The notes under the pieces: model-generated
The model's database searches: none
The model's input: the letters and a program-made list of their open reading frames with translations, nothing else
Told to the model about the DNA's origin: nothing
Program-made: the position numbers and the translations under genes
Assembly: GCA_039936235.1 (NCBI GenBank)
Contig: JBDTIS010000091.1
Coordinates: 1 to 56,885 of the forward strand
DNA: 56,885 bases
Direction of reading: 5' to 3'
Origin: CAHJXF01 sp039936235
GTDB lineage: Bacteria; Pseudomonadota; Gammaproteobacteria; Burkholderiales; Burkholderiaceae_D
In this document: positions 41,195 through 50,610 of the stretch, one piece after another
Numbering within the stretch: the stretch's first letter is position 1
Layout: each line of letters opens with the position of its first letter

Positions 41195-43693
41195 TCACTG
41201 GTCGGGGCGTAGATGCAACGTGCCGGCGGCGCCTGCGGTGACGGCGGGCCGGTCCATCTGCATCGGCACCGATTCCACGCTCCTCCATGGCTCGAACAGG
41301 TTCGCGTAGAACGGCGACAGCCGGTTGCCGGATTCCCCGGTCGACGGCATGAAGCGCGACTGTTCGAGGTCGGCGAAGTCGACGATCTGCCGCAGGCTGG
41401 ATCCGTGGTGCGCGACGAAAGGATCCGTTTCGTCGCGCACCGTGTAGCCGGCCACGGACACCGTGTTGCTGTCGCCGCCGATCGGGCCTGCGAGTTCGAA
41501 GAAGCGGGCCAGCGACGGTACGCGCGAGAACGGTCGATGCTCGGCGCGCACGACGTGCAGCGCGTCCCAGCGCCAGCGGCCGCGGTCGGGTCCGATGCGA
41601 CGGGTCAGGTCCGCGATCGCGAGGTCCAGCGCACGGGCCTTCATCGTCGCGCAGGTTTCGACCTCCGGCGTGCCGATGTCGTCGCACCAGCGCGACTGGC
41701 CGTCGCGGTCCGACAGCACGTTGATCAGAAAGACCGTGCGCTGTTCCCAGAACACCGGGAACAGGTCGCCGAGTTCGTCGCGTGTGATCAGGCGGACCAG
41801 TTCGCGCATCCAGGCCGCGTAGAGCAGCGGCTCGGGCCTGTCGCCGCGCATGGTGCCGTCCCACGCTGCCAGCGATGCGAGCGTCTCCTCGCCAGCCTCG
41901 CTGGCAGGCCTGGTGTCGAGCAGCAGCGGCAGCATCGCAGCCACCGCGAGCGAGCGGACATCACCCTGGATCGCGGCGAACGTCGCGACATCCTGTTTTC
42001 CCGGCGCGTCGAGCAGCGCCTCTATGCGGCGCGCGCGAAACGGCGCCGCCCACTCGCTGGTCAGGAACGGCGCGTAGTCGTCCGGCACAACCTTGTGGTT
42101 CGCCGTGACGATGCGGCCTTCAGGGGGGTTGAGACGTTGCGGCAGCCGGTCGAACGGGATGAAGCCGTTCCAGTCGTAGCGTGCATCCCAGCCCGGCGCG
42201 GGGGCCTGACCCTTGAGGTCGTTGTCCGGCTTGCGGACCGGGACACGACCCGGCGCGACGAAGCCGATGTTGCCGTCGATGTCGGCATAGACGAAGTTCT
42301 GCTGCGGCGAATGAAAGTCCTTCATCGCCGCGATGAAAGTCCCCCAGTCGCCCGCGATATCGAGCGCCAGCCCGGCCTGCACGGTCCTGTCGTCAGGCCG
42401 CAGTGCGGCCCACTGGAACGCGAGCGCATAGCGCGTCGTACCCAGCGGCGCGAGCGCGTCGGTCGCGGCCTTCGACACGTCCGAGATCAGCGGGCCGTGG
42501 CGCGAATTGCGCACCGTCAGCACGAAGTCCGCCGCGCCCTTGACGCGGATCGTTTCGCTGCGACTCTCGAGCGGCTGCCAGCCGTCCGGCGTGCGGACCT
42601 CGGTCGCGGCGCCCTGCCCGCGCAGTTCCTCGATGTAAAGGTCCTGGGTATCGGGGCCGGTGTTCGTCACGCCCCACGCGATCTTCCGGTTGCGGCCGAT
42701 CACGACGACCGGCAGCCCGGGCAGCGTCGCACCGATCACGTCGAGGCCCGGCGCCGCCAGATGCGCCATGTACCAGATCGACGGCGCGGTCAGCGTCAGG
42801 TGCGGATCGTTCGCCAGCAGCGGCTTGCCGGACGCGGTCCGCGCTCCGGACACGACCCAGTCGTTCGAGCCCATCCCCTCGAAATAGCTGGGCGGGGCGA
42901 GCGCCAGCAGCGATGCCGCGTCGTTCGCAAGCGCGGCGCCGTCGAGTTTCAGGCTGCGATACAGCGCCGGATAGTCGGCAGTGACCAGCGGCGCATCGGC
43001 AACCGCGGCGCTCGTGTGGCCTTCGGCGTCGGCCTGCGGGTTGCCGGGATACGGCGGCATCAGCTCGTCGATCTGCCGCTTCGTGAGCCGCTGCGCGAGG
43101 CGCATCCGCGCGAGTTCGCTGCTCCAGTTGGTCGAAAGGTCCCACGCCATCATCGTGCTCCAGCCGACCGAGTCGGCCGCGGACCACGGCTCGGGGAACG
43201 GCGCACCGGTCAGCACGAATTCGGGCGGCATCAGGAAGCCGGGCCGGCTGCGACGTTCCGCGAGGTTCGCGTTGACGCCGGCCGCGTAGCGATCCAGCGC
43301 ACGCCGTGTCTTCGCGTCGAGGTTGTGCGCGATCGCCGCCGCGTTGCGGGCGATGCCCATCGTTCGCAGGAAGCGGTCGACGTCGAGCGCGCCGGCACCG
43401 AGCACCTCGGCGAGTCGACCCGACGCGGTGCGACGGTTCAACTCCATCTGCCACAGCCGGTCCTGCGCATGGACGTAGCCGAGCGTGAACCAGGCATCGT
43501 CGTCGCTGCGCGCGTAGATGTGTGGAATGCCGACCGCATCGCGAACGACATCGACGGAGGCGGACAGTCCTGCGACGGTCAGCGTCCCGTCGATCTTCGG
43601 CAGGCTGAACTTCCGATAGCCGAACGCAGCGGCCAGCGTCGCCACGGCGAGGAACGCCACCAGCCACAGCAGCGCCCGCCGGACACGACGCAT
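41195..43693 (-). CDS. Penicillin acylase family protein (Ntn hydrolase precursor)
   Basis: 832 residues. N-terminal signal/anchor ALLWLVAFLAVATLAAAFGY, alpha chain with DAVGIPHIYARSDDDAWFTLGYVHAQDRLWQMEL, then the autoprocessing site with the new N-terminal nucleophile Ser276 in EGMGSNDWVVSG, and beta-chain motifs LLANDPHLTLTAPS, GVTNTGPDTQDLYIE and HGPLISD. Such enzymes cleave acyl amides: beta-lactams, acyl-homoserine lactones or other amides. The substrate is not determinable here. It lies 4 bases after the aldehyde dehydrogenase gene on the same strand. Confidence 0.92.
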   Translation of the reverse strand: MRRVRRALLWLVAFLAVATLAAAFGYRKFSLPKIDGTLTVAGLSASVDVVRDAVGIPHIYARSDDDAWFTLGYVHAQDRLWQMELNRRTASGRLAEVLGAGALDVDRFLRTMGIARNAAAIAHNLDAKTRRALDRYAAGVNANLAERRSRPGFLMPPEFVLTGAPFPEPWSAADSVGWSTMMAWDLSTNWSSELARMRLAQRLTKRQIDELMPPYPGNPQADAEGHTSAAVADAPLVTADYPALYRSLKLDGAALANDAASLLALAPPSYFEGMGSNDWVVSGARTASGKPLLANDPHLTLTAPSIWYMAHLAAPGLDVIGATLPGLPVVVIGRNRKIAWGVTNTGPDTQDLYIEELRGQGAATEVRTPDGWQPLESRSETIRVKGAADFVLTVRNSRHGPLISDVSKAATDALAPLGTTRYALAFQWAALRPDDRTVQAGLALDIAGDWGTFIAAMKDFHSPQQNFVYADIDGNIGFVAPGRVPVRKPDNDLKGQAPAPGWDARYDWNGFIPFDRLPQRLNPPEGRIVTANHKVVPDDYAPFLTSEWAAPFRARRIEALLDAPGKQDVATFAAIQGDVRSLAVAAMLPLLLDTRPASEAGEETLASLAAWDGTMRGDRPEPLLYAAWMRELVRLITRDELGDLFPVFWEQRTVFLINVLSDRDGQSRWCDDIGTPEVETCATMKARALDLAIADLTRRIGPDRGRWRWDALHVVRAEHRPFSRVPSLARFFELAGPIGGDSNTVSVAGYTVRDETDPFVAHHGSSLRQIVDFADLEQSRFMPSTGESGNRLSPFYANLFEPWRSVESVPMQMDRPAVTAGAAGTLHLRPDQ

Positions 43694-43697
43694 CGCG

Positions 43698-45155
43698 TCA
43701 GCCGGGGATGGCGGCGGCTTCGGGTGCGGACGGCTTGGGCGCGGGCTTCAACTGCAGCGACTTGTATTCGAGGAATTCCTCGAAGCCGTAGACACCACTC
43801 TCGCGGCCGTTGCCCGACTGCTTGTAGCCGCCGAAAGGGGCACGCGGGTTGTACGGACCGCCGTTGATGTCGATCTGGCCCGTGCGGATGCGGCGCGCGA
43901 CCCTGATCGCGTGTTCCTCCTCGCCCCACACACCGCCACCGAGTCCGTACGGCGAGTCGTTCGCGATCTTCACCGCCTCGTTCTCATCGGCGTACGGGAG
44001 GATCGTCAGCACCGGCCCGAACACCTCTTCCTGCGCGATCGTCGATTTCGAGTCGGTCGTCGCGAAGACGGTCGGCCTGACGAAGTAGCCCTTCTCGAAC
44101 GGCGAGTCGGAACCGCCGGTCACGAGTTCCGCGCCTTCGGCGACCGCCTTGTCGATCAGTCCCGTCACGCGGTCGCGCTGTGCGGCAGACACCAGCGGTC
44201 CGAGCTTGACGCCGTCGCCGAGGGGATCGCCGACCGTGAACGTCTCGGCGACCTGCTTCGCGATCGCCTTGGCTTCATCGAAGCGCGCGGCCGGGACCAG
44301 CATCCGCGTCTGCGCGATACAGGCCTGGCCGGAGTTCAGGAAGCAGTTGCCGATCGTGCCCTTGATCGCCGACGCGAGGTCGGCGTCGTCGAGGATCACC
44401 GACGCCGACTTGCCGCCCAGTTCGAGCGAGACGCGCTTGATGGTTTGCGACGCCACCTCGCCGACGCGACGGCCCGCGCGCGTCGAGCCGGTGAACGAGA
44501 TCATGTCGACGTCTCCATGCTTCGCGAGCGCCTCGCCGACGACCGGGCCGTAGCCGGTCACGAGGTTGAATACGCCTTTCGGAAGACCGGCCGCGGCTAT
44601 CGCTCCGGCGAGGATGAACGCGACCGTAGGCGCCACCTCGGACGGCTTCAGCACGACCGTACATCCGGCCCCGATCGCCGGTGCGACCTTCAGCGTGATC
44701 TGGTTCAGCGGGAAGTTCCACGGCGTGATGCAGCCGACGACGCCGATCGCCTCGCGGATGACGAGCGACGACCCGACCCGTTTCTCGAACTCGAAGCCTT
44801 CGGTGACCTTGGCATAGGCGGCCCAGTTGGCGACCGGCCCGTCGGTCTGCACGCGACGCGCCATCTTCAGCGGCATGCCGACCTCGGTGGCGATCGCCAT
44901 CGCGATGTCGTCGGCCCGCTTGCCGAGTTCGGCCGAGATGCGACGCAACGCGTCGGCGCGTTCGGCCGCGGGCGTGGCCGACCAGCCGTCGAACGCGGCA
45001 CGTGCCGCGGCGACCGCCGCATCGACGTCGGCCTGGTCGCCTTCGGGGATGCGCGTGATCGCCTCCTCGGTCGCGGCATGGTCGGCATCAATCGTGCCGG
45101 TTCCGTGCGCGGCGACCCACTGGCCGTCGATGTAGAGCCTGTCGTAAGTCTTCAT
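43698..45155 (-). CDS. NAD(P)-dependent aldehyde dehydrogenase
   Basis: 485 residues. Cofactor-site VGCITPWNFPLNQITLK, FTGSTRAGRRV, general base Glu245 (SLELGGKS) and nucleophile Cys279 (NSGQACIAQTR) are all present. It oxidises an aldehyde to the acid in the cytosol; the natural substrate is not evident. The ATG at 45155 is used because AGGAAG precedes it and the family start KTYDRLYIDGQWV follows at once. Probably co-transcribed with the penicillin acylase gene (4-base gap). Confidence 0.93.
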   Translation of the reverse strand: MKTYDRLYIDGQWVAAHGTGTIDADHAATEEAITRIPEGDQADVDAAVAAARAAFDGWSATPAAERADALRRISAELGKRADDIAMAIATEVGMPLKMARRVQTDGPVANWAAYAKVTEGFEFEKRVGSSLVIREAIGVVGCITPWNFPLNQITLKVAPAIGAGCTVVLKPSEVAPTVAFILAGAIAAAGLPKGVFNLVTGYGPVVGEALAKHGDVDMISFTGSTRAGRRVGEVASQTIKRVSLELGGKSASVILDDADLASAIKGTIGNCFLNSGQACIAQTRMLVPAARFDEAKAIAKQVAETFTVGDPLGDGVKLGPLVSAAQRDRVTGLIDKAVAEGAELVTGGSDSPFEKGYFVRPTVFATTDSKSTIAQEEVFGPVLTILPYADENEAVKIANDSPYGLGGGVWGEEEHAIRVARRIRTGQIDINGGPYNPRAPFGGYKQSGNGRESGVYGFEEFLEYKSLQLKPAPKPSAPEAAAIPG

Positions 45156-45181
45156 GAAAGATCCGCTTCCTGTTGACATTT

Positions 45182-45278
45182 GTCATCCCGAGCGCAGCGA
45201 GGCATCTCACCCACGAGCCATCGTCGCGAGGAAGTCGAGGTCGACGTGGACAAGGTCCCTCGCTGCGCTCGGGACGAC
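45182..45278. repeat. Long inverted repeat (mobile REP/MITE-like unit)
   Basis: Arms of 21 bases, GTCATCCCGAGCGCAGCGAGG at 45182-45202 (read as GTCATCCCGAGCGCAGCGAG plus G) and its near-complement at 45258-45278 with a single mismatch, enclose a ~55-base loop. It fills the space between the aldehyde dehydrogenase and ABC-F genes. Such palindromic units are scattered intergenically in many proteobacterial genomes. Since both flanking genes run leftward, it may also act as a transcription end for ybiT-like mRNA entry or as an RNA-stabilising hairpin. Confidence 0.7.
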
Positions 45279-45287
45279 AAAAAGTGG

Positions 45288-46877
45288 TTATTCCACGCCC
45301 TGCGACGTCAGGTACTCGTCGTAGGTCCCGCGGAAATCGAATACGCCTTGCGGCTTGACCTCCAGCACCCGCGTCGCCAGCGAATTGACGAACTCGCGGT
45401 CGTGCGACACGAACACCAGCGTGCCGTTGTACTTGTCGAGCGCCATGTTCAGCGACTCGATCGATTCCATGTCCATATGATTGGTCGGCTCGTCCATCAG
45501 CAGCACGTTGTGCCGGCCGAGCATCAGCTTGCCGAACATCATGCGACCCTTCTCGCCGCCGGACAGCACCTTGACCGGCTTCTTGACCTCGTCGCCTGAA
45601 AAGAGCAGCCGGCCGAGCATGCCGCGCACCGACTGGTCGTCGTCGCCCTCCTGGGTCCAGCGGCCCATCCAGTCGGTCAACGTCTCGTCGCTGCCGAAGT
45701 AATCGCTCGGATCCTGCGGCATCAGGCCGGGATTCGCGTTCTCGGCCCACTTGACGAGCCCCTTGTCCGGCTCGACCACCTGCGCGGTGCACGACAGCAG
45801 GGTAGTCTTGCCGGCGCCGTTCGCCCCGACGATCGCGATCTTCTCGCCGGCCTCGACCATGATGTCGAAGTTCGAGATGACCGGCTTGTCGTAGGACTTG
45901 GACAAGTGCTGGATCTCGACTGCGAGCCGATGCAGCTTCTTCTCGCCTTCGAAACGGATGAACGGATTCTGCCGGCTCGACGGCTTGAAGTCCTCGATCT
46001 TGATCTTGTCGATCATCTTCATGCGGCTGGTCGCCTGGCGCGCCTTCGACTTGTTGGCCGAGAAACGCCGCACGAAGTCCTGCAGTTCGGCCACCCGCTC
46101 CTTGGCCTTGCTGTTCGCGTTCGACTGCCGTTCCTTGGCCTGCGTCGACGCGAGCATGTAGTCGTCGTAAGTGCCGGGCCACACGGTCAGCTTGCCGTAA
46201 TCCATGTCGGCCATGTGCGTGCAGACCTGGTTCAGGAAGTGGCGGTCGTGGCTGATGATGATCATCGTGCTGTTGCGCGCGTTCAGCACGTCTTCGAGCC
46301 AGCGGATGCTGTTGATGTCGAGGTTGTTGGTCGGCTCGTCGAGCAACAGGATGTCGGGGTTCGAGAACAGTGCCTGCGCGAGCAGCACGCGCAGCTTCCA
46401 GCCGGGCGCGATCGCGCTCATCGGTCCCTGGTGCTGTTCGATCGGGATGCCGGCGCCGAGCAGGAGCTCCCCCGCGCGTGCTTCCGCGGTATAGCCGTCA
46501 TATTCGGCGAACTTCGCCTCGAGGTCGGCAGCCTTCATGTAGTCGTCGTCGGTCGCTTCCGGATCCGCGTAGATCGCGTCGCGGTCGGTCATCGCCTTCC
46601 ACATCTCGTCGTGGCCCATCATCACCACGTCGAGGACGCGCATGTCCTCGTACGCGAACTGGTCCTGGCGCAGCTTGCCGAGGCGCTCGCCCTGATCGAG
46701 CATGACGTTGCCGCCAGACGGTTCGAGGTCGCCGCCGAGGATCTTCATGAACGTCGACTTGCCGCAGCCGTTCGCGCCGATCAGACCGTAGCGGTGGCCT
46801 TCGCCGAACTTGACCGAGATATTCTCGAAGAGCGGCTTGGCGCCGAACTGCATGGTGATGTTGGCGGTGGAGAGCAA
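45288..46877 (-). CDS. ybiT: ABC-F ribosome-associated ATPase (YbiT-like)
   Basis: 529 residues from a TTG at 46877, chosen because YbiT proteins begin LSTANITMQFG exactly here. Two ABC domains: Walker A GANGCGKST and GANGAGKTT, the first signature in the usual YbiT variant APGWKLRVLLAQALF, the second LSGGEKGRM, Walker B LLLDEPTNNLD and LLMDEPTNHMD. The ABC-F linker between them is rich in Lys/Arg (ANKSKARQATSRMKMIDKI). No membrane part. ABC-F proteins act on the ribosome during stalled or stressed translation. A longer upstream frame is open but unlike the family. Confidence 0.92.
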   Translation of the reverse strand: MLSTANITMQFGAKPLFENISVKFGEGHRYGLIGANGCGKSTFMKILGGDLEPSGGNVMLDQGERLGKLRQDQFAYEDMRVLDVVMMGHDEMWKAMTDRDAIYADPEATDDDYMKAADLEAKFAEYDGYTAEARAGELLLGAGIPIEQHQGPMSAIAPGWKLRVLLAQALFSNPDILLLDEPTNNLDINSIRWLEDVLNARNSTMIIISHDRHFLNQVCTHMADMDYGKLTVWPGTYDDYMLASTQAKERQSNANSKAKERVAELQDFVRRFSANKSKARQATSRMKMIDKIKIEDFKPSSRQNPFIRFEGEKKLHRLAVEIQHLSKSYDKPVISNFDIMVEAGEKIAIVGANGAGKTTLLSCTAQVVEPDKGLVKWAENANPGLMPQDPSDYFGSDETLTDWMGRWTQEGDDDQSVRGMLGRLLFSGDEVKKPVKVLSGGEKGRMMFGKLMLGRHNVLLMDEPTNHMDMESIESLNMALDKYNGTLVFVSHDREFVNSLATRVLEVKPQGVFDFRGTYDEYLTSQGVE

Positions 46878-47092
46878 GGCTTGTTCGGCTGAAAGGAAGG
46901 AAATTGCGAGTGACGCTTCGCCTGCCGGGCCGCGATGACGCGTCGGTCGGAGATCGGGAAGCGGGATGGTCTGCCGGACGGGCCCGGAGCCTGCGGTGAC
47001 CCGTTGCAGCGCCGGCATTTTATCATCGCGATCCCCGCTGCTGCATCGCAAGACGATCGGCGGACGCTTCCATCCCTCACCGACGGACATCG

Positions 47093-47698
47093 ATGGCCAC
47101 TTCCCCGATCAAGCGACTCTGCGTCTACTGCGGTTCATCGATGGGTAGCCTGCCGTCGTACCGGGACGCGGCGACCGCCCTCGGCGGCCTGCTGGCACGG
47201 CGCGGGATCGAACTGGTCTACGGCGGCGGCCACGTCGGACTGATGGGCGCCGTGGCCGACGGCACGCTGGCCGCAGGGGGTCATGTGATCGGCGTGATCC
47301 CGCGGGCGCTGATGGATCGCGAGCTCGGCCACGCCGGCATCCAGGAGCTTCGCATCGTCGCCGACATGCACGAACGCAAGACGATGATGGCCGAGCTGGC
47401 CGACGCGTTCATCGCGATGCCCGGCGGCTGGGGGACGATCGAGGAGCTGTCGGAAATGCTGACCTGGCTGCAGCTGGGCATCCACGCGAAGCAGATCGGG
47501 CTGCTCAACGTCGATGGCTACTACGATCCGCTGATCGCGTTCGCCGAAAGGATGATCGACCAGCGTTTCGTCCGCGCCGAGCATCGATCCCTGATGACGG
47601 TCGATGCGGATCCGGAAGCGTTGCTGACCCGGTTGATGACGCCGAGGGTGGCGCCGCTCGACAAATGGTTCGACTACACGCCGGCGCCGCGCGCCTGA
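47093..47698 (+). CDS. LOG-family phosphoribohydrolase (TIGR00730)
   Basis: 201 residues, Rossmann fold. It starts RLCVYCGSSMGSLPSYRDAA, with GGGHVGLMGAVADGTLAAGG, MHERKTMM and the diagnostic PGGWGTIEELSE. LOG proteins cleave nucleoside 5'-monophosphates to base and ribose phosphate, as in cytokinin activation or general nucleotide salvage. Stand-alone gene divergent from the ABC-F gene, with about 215 bases between them. Complete. Confidence 0.93.
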   Translation: MATSPIKRLCVYCGSSMGSLPSYRDAATALGGLLARRGIELVYGGGHVGLMGAVADGTLAAGGHVIGVIPRALMDRELGHAGIQELRIVADMHERKTMMAELADAFIAMPGGWGTIEELSEMLTWLQLGIHAKQIGLLNVDGYYDPLIAFAERMIDQRFVRAEHRSLMTVDADPEALLTRLMTPRVAPLDKWFDYTPAPRA

Positions 47699-47702
47699 GT
47701 CG

Positions 47703-48647
47703 TCAGATGGCCGACAGGTCCCAATGTTGCTGCAGACGCACGCGTCCGTCCGCGACCTCTACCCGTGCGACGGCCCCCATCGCGAGCGTCGCCTTGGCCG
47801 GGCAATGGCCGAACGGCAGCCCGGACACGAGCGGGACGCGAGTCGTCGACTGCACATATGCCATCGCCTCGGCGATGCCGTAGCCGTTGTCGTAAGGCGC
47901 AATGCGAAAACCCGAGAAGTCGCCGCAAAGAATCATCTCCTGACGATCCAGAACACCAGCCTGCTGAAGCTGAAGCATCATCCGTTCAATACGATACGGC
48001 TGTTCGTTAATGTCTTCTATGAAGAGTATGCCGCCGTCGACAGCAGGCATCCACGGTGTGCCGATCAGGCTGCACAGCATCGCGAGGTTGCCGCCCCACA
48101 GCGTGCCTTCGACGCGGTGCCGACCCGTATGCGGCGTGTCGAACGCGACGTCGACCGCCGCTTCGTGCATCGCCCGCCAGAACTGCGCCTCGGTGTAACG
48201 GTTGACCGCGCCGCCGAAATCGTAGCTCGCCATCGGCCCCGCGAAGCTGACGGCGCCGGACGTCGCGAGCAGCCCGCAGCCGATCACGGTGAAGTCGCTG
48301 TGGCCGACGAAGCGCTTGCGCTCGCGTCGCACCGCCGTCGCGAGCGCATCGAAGTCGATATGCGGCAGCAGGCGGGTCGCGCCGTACCCGCCGCGCAGCG
48401 CCATCGCGATGCCGATCGACGGGTCGGCTGCGACCTCGTGCAGCCATCCCAGCCGTTCGGCGTCGGTGCCGGAGAAGCGTTCGTGGCTGTGTTCGATGTC
48501 GACGCGGATCAGCGCACGATCGCCACGCGCCGCGAAATAGCGGAGCGCCTGTGCCAGACGCTGCGGGTCGCTGTCGTAGCCGCCCGGCGCGAAGATCGCC
48601 ACGGTTTCCACCGCATGCGTCCCGACGGGGAAAGCGCCGTCTCGCAT
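47703..48647 (-). CDS. ldcA: Muramoyltetrapeptide (LD-) carboxypeptidase
   Basis: 314 residues, S66 peptidase fold. It has VAIFAPGGYDSDPQRLAQAL, IGIAMALRGGYGATRLLPHI, nucleophile Ser117 (FVGHSDFTV), the Glu-bearing EDINEQPYRIERM and His281 (LPFGHCPAK). It trims the terminal D-Ala from tetrapeptides during murein recycling in the cytosol. The ATG at 48647 shares one base with the tadA stop (TAATG), so the two are coupled. Convergent with the LOG gene after 4 bases. Confidence 0.92.
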   Translation of the reverse strand: MRDGAFPVGTHAVETVAIFAPGGYDSDPQRLAQALRYFAARGDRALIRVDIEHSHERFSGTDAERLGWLHEVAADPSIGIAMALRGGYGATRLLPHIDFDALATAVRRERKRFVGHSDFTVIGCGLLATSGAVSFAGPMASYDFGGAVNRYTEAQFWRAMHEAAVDVAFDTPHTGRHRVEGTLWGGNLAMLCSLIGTPWMPAVDGGILFIEDINEQPYRIERMMLQLQQAGVLDRQEMILCGDFSGFRIAPYDNGYGIAEAMAYVQSTTRVPLVSGLPFGHCPAKATLAMGAVARVEVADGRVRLQQHWDLSAI

Positions 48648-49225
48648 TACTGCCGTGCGGCGTTCCACTCGGCCATGTCGATGTCGGTGACGATCGTGGT
48701 CGAGAGGTCCGGTGCCCGCGCGCTGGGCGCGGCAGCAGCGCGGCGTTCGATCGTCTGCGCCCGCTTCTGGCGACGCTCTTCGAAGAAACCGCGCAGCAGG
48801 ACGACACTCTCGGCAGCCATCACCCCGCCGATCGCTTCGGTGTGGTGATTGAGCGCGACCTCGCTGAACAGGTTCAGCACGCTGCCGCCGGCACCGGTCT
48901 TGCGGTCGAACGCCCCGAACACGACGCGTTGAAGCCGCGCATGCAGCATCGCGCCTACGCACATCGCGCACGGCTCGAGCGTCACATAGAGATGGCAGTC
49001 GGGTAGCCGGTAGTTGCCGACGCTCTGTGCGGCCTGGCGCAGCGCGATGATCTCGGCGTGCGACGTCGGATCGTGGCTGCCGATCGGCTGGTTGAAGCCG
49101 GTGCCGATGATGCGGCCGTTGCGGACCACTACGGCACCGACCGGTACCTCGCCGACGAGTTGCGCGTTCTGCGCCTGCTGGAGGGCGGCCTGCATGAACA
49201 ACGGGTCGGTGCTGTCGATCGACAT
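48647..49225 (-). CDS. tadA: tRNA adenosine(34) deaminase
   Basis: 192 residues. The Zn site and proton shuttle are His56-Ala-Glu58 (TSHAEII) and PCAMC with Cys86/Cys89; EVPVGAVVV and the anticodon-binding C-terminal helix LNLFSEVALNHH are also visible. It converts A34 to inosine in tRNA-Arg(ACG), normally essential. The tail beyond residue 155 is longer than in E. coli and Ala/Arg rich. First gene of a tadA-ldcA pair. Confidence 0.95.
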   Translation of the reverse strand: MSIDSTDPLFMQAALQQAQNAQLVGEVPVGAVVVRNGRIIGTGFNQPIGSHDPTSHAEIIALRQAAQSVGNYRLPDCHLYVTLEPCAMCVGAMLHARLQRVVFGAFDRKTGAGGSVLNLFSEVALNHHTEAIGGVMAAESVVLLRGFFEERRQKRAQTIERRAAAAPSARAPDLSTTIVTDIDMAEWNAARQ

Positions 49226-49408
49226 GGTGACAATCCGGTGATCGGGTTCGAATTGCGCAATTCGTGGGTGACCGATTGTACCGGCATGGCATCCTTGCGG
49301 ACGCGCCCTGGTGGGTCACGTGCAACGGTCCGGTGCGCGGGCGACGAAGATCGTCAATGCGGACCGGCCAGCCGCGATCATGCCCCGGCTTCGAGGGACC
49401 CCTCAGCG

Positions 49409-50341
49409 ATGGATGCACCCGACGATTCCGGCCGTGCCCGCCTCATTCGACAGACGCTGATCGCGGCCATCGCACTGTCGCTGCCGGCGCGACGCATCGC
49501 GCAGGCGAAGTCCGCTTCGCACGAGACCCGCATGAACACCCGACCTGTTCCGTCTACGCAGGAAGCACTGCCCGTCATCGGGTGCGGCACCTGGATCGGC
49601 TTCGACGTCCCCGACGAGCCGATCCGGTTCGCCGCACTCGCGGCCGTCGTCGATACGCTGTTCGCAGCGGGCGGCTCGGTCTTCGACAGTTCGCCGATGT
49701 ACGGCCGATCCGAAGCCGTCACCGGCCGATTACTCGCCGCGACCCAGCGCAAGGCCTTCGTGGCCACCAAGGTCTGGACCAGTGGGCGGGCCGCCGGGGT
49801 CGAGCAGATGGAACAATCGATGCGGCTGCTCGGCAAGGTCGACCTGATGCAGGTCCACAACCTGCTCGACTGGAAGACCCACCTGCCGACCCTGCGGCAA
49901 TGGAAGGCCGACGGGCGAATCCGCTACGTCGGCGTGACCCACTACACGCCCGGTGCCTATCGCGAACTCGAGGCCGTGATGCAGGACGAGCAACTCGACT
50001 TCGTGCAGGTCAACTACGCGCTCGATGATCGGGCTGCCGAGCGGCGCATCCTACCGCTGGCGGCGGACCGCGGCATTGCGGTTCTGGTCAACCGTCCGTT
50101 TGGGGGCGGCGGACTGCTCAAGCGCCTGGGTGAGCGTCCGTTGCCGCCATGGGCCGCGGAGATCGGCGCGACCTCGTGGTCGCAGGTCCTGCTGAAGTTC
50201 GCGTTGTCGCATCCGGCCGTGACCTGCACGATCCCCGGGACCGGCAACGCGGGGCACATGGCGGAGAATGCAGCCGCGGGTACCGGGTCGTTCGTCGATC
50301 GCAAGTTCTGGAACGGACGTGCCGACGATCTCGTTCGCTAG
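49409..50341 (+). CDS. Aldo/keto reductase with N-terminal signal-like segment
   Basis: 310 residues. After a signal-like N-terminus (RLIRQTLIAAIALSLPARRIAQA, about 11-33) comes a TIM-barrel AKR with the tetrad Asp93 (FDSSPMYG), Tyr98, Lys121 (VATKVW) and His150 (MQVHNLLDW). NADPH-type loops such as IPGTGNAGHMAEN are near the end. It reduces carbonyls; the substrate is unknown. The RRI motif with a hydrophobic stretch hints at export, probably by Tat since AKRs bind cofactor before folding, but the twin-Arg context is weak. Intact. Confidence 0.85.
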   Translation: MDAPDDSGRARLIRQTLIAAIALSLPARRIAQAKSASHETRMNTRPVPSTQEALPVIGCGTWIGFDVPDEPIRFAALAAVVDTLFAAGGSVFDSSPMYGRSEAVTGRLLAATQRKAFVATKVWTSGRAAGVEQMEQSMRLLGKVDLMQVHNLLDWKTHLPTLRQWKADGRIRYVGVTHYTPGAYRELEAVMQDEQLDFVQVNYALDDRAAERRILPLAADRGIAVLVNRPFGGGGLLKRLGERPLPPWAAEIGATSWSQVLLKFALSHPAVTCTIPGTGNAGHMAENAAAGTGSFVDRKFWNGRADDLVR

Positions 50342-50395
50342 CGGAACCGTGTTCCCACCGGGTCCGCCGTCCCACATCCATCGGGGAGACGAGCC

Positions 50396-50593
50396 ATGTC
50401 GTTCACCAGGGCATAGATCGCCGCATCGCTGTGGCTCGGCTGCGTCCAGGCGCATGCGGCCGGCGGCGTGGGGGTCACGCCGCTCGGCAGTCACGACGGC
50501 GAGTTCTGCGCGCTCGATCGCGCGCTGCTCTTCGAGGACCCGGACGGCACGCGCAACCTCTACGACCCGTGCCGCACCGTGACGGATGCCTGA
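50396..50593 (+). pseudogene. MBL-fold metal-dependent hydrolase, N-terminal remnant with amber stop
   Basis: A good ribosome site (GGGGAGA) precedes the ATG at 50396, but codon 7 is TAG (50414-50416). Beyond it the frame continues with a signal-like LWLGCVQAHA, then VTPLGSHDGEFCALDRALLFEDPDGTRNLYDPCRTVTDA and a stop. The middle section resembles the first beta-strands of metallo-beta-lactamase-fold hydrolases; the HxHxDH metal motif that should follow is missing. It is 54 bases after the aldo/keto reductase on the same strand. Confidence 0.6.
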
Positions 50594-50610
50594 TTCGTCG
50601 TCCCGGCGAA

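Noticed and set aside
41213..43867. 884-residue open frame on the plus strand opposite the penicillin acylase gene
   Set aside because: Very Arg/Gly-rich composition with no motif, and it lies exactly antisense to a gene with clear catalytic residues. Long antisense frames are expected at this GC.
45156..45290. CRISPR-like repeat
   Set aside because: Only one inverted pair, no regularly spaced direct repeats and no cas genes; it is a single palindromic unit.
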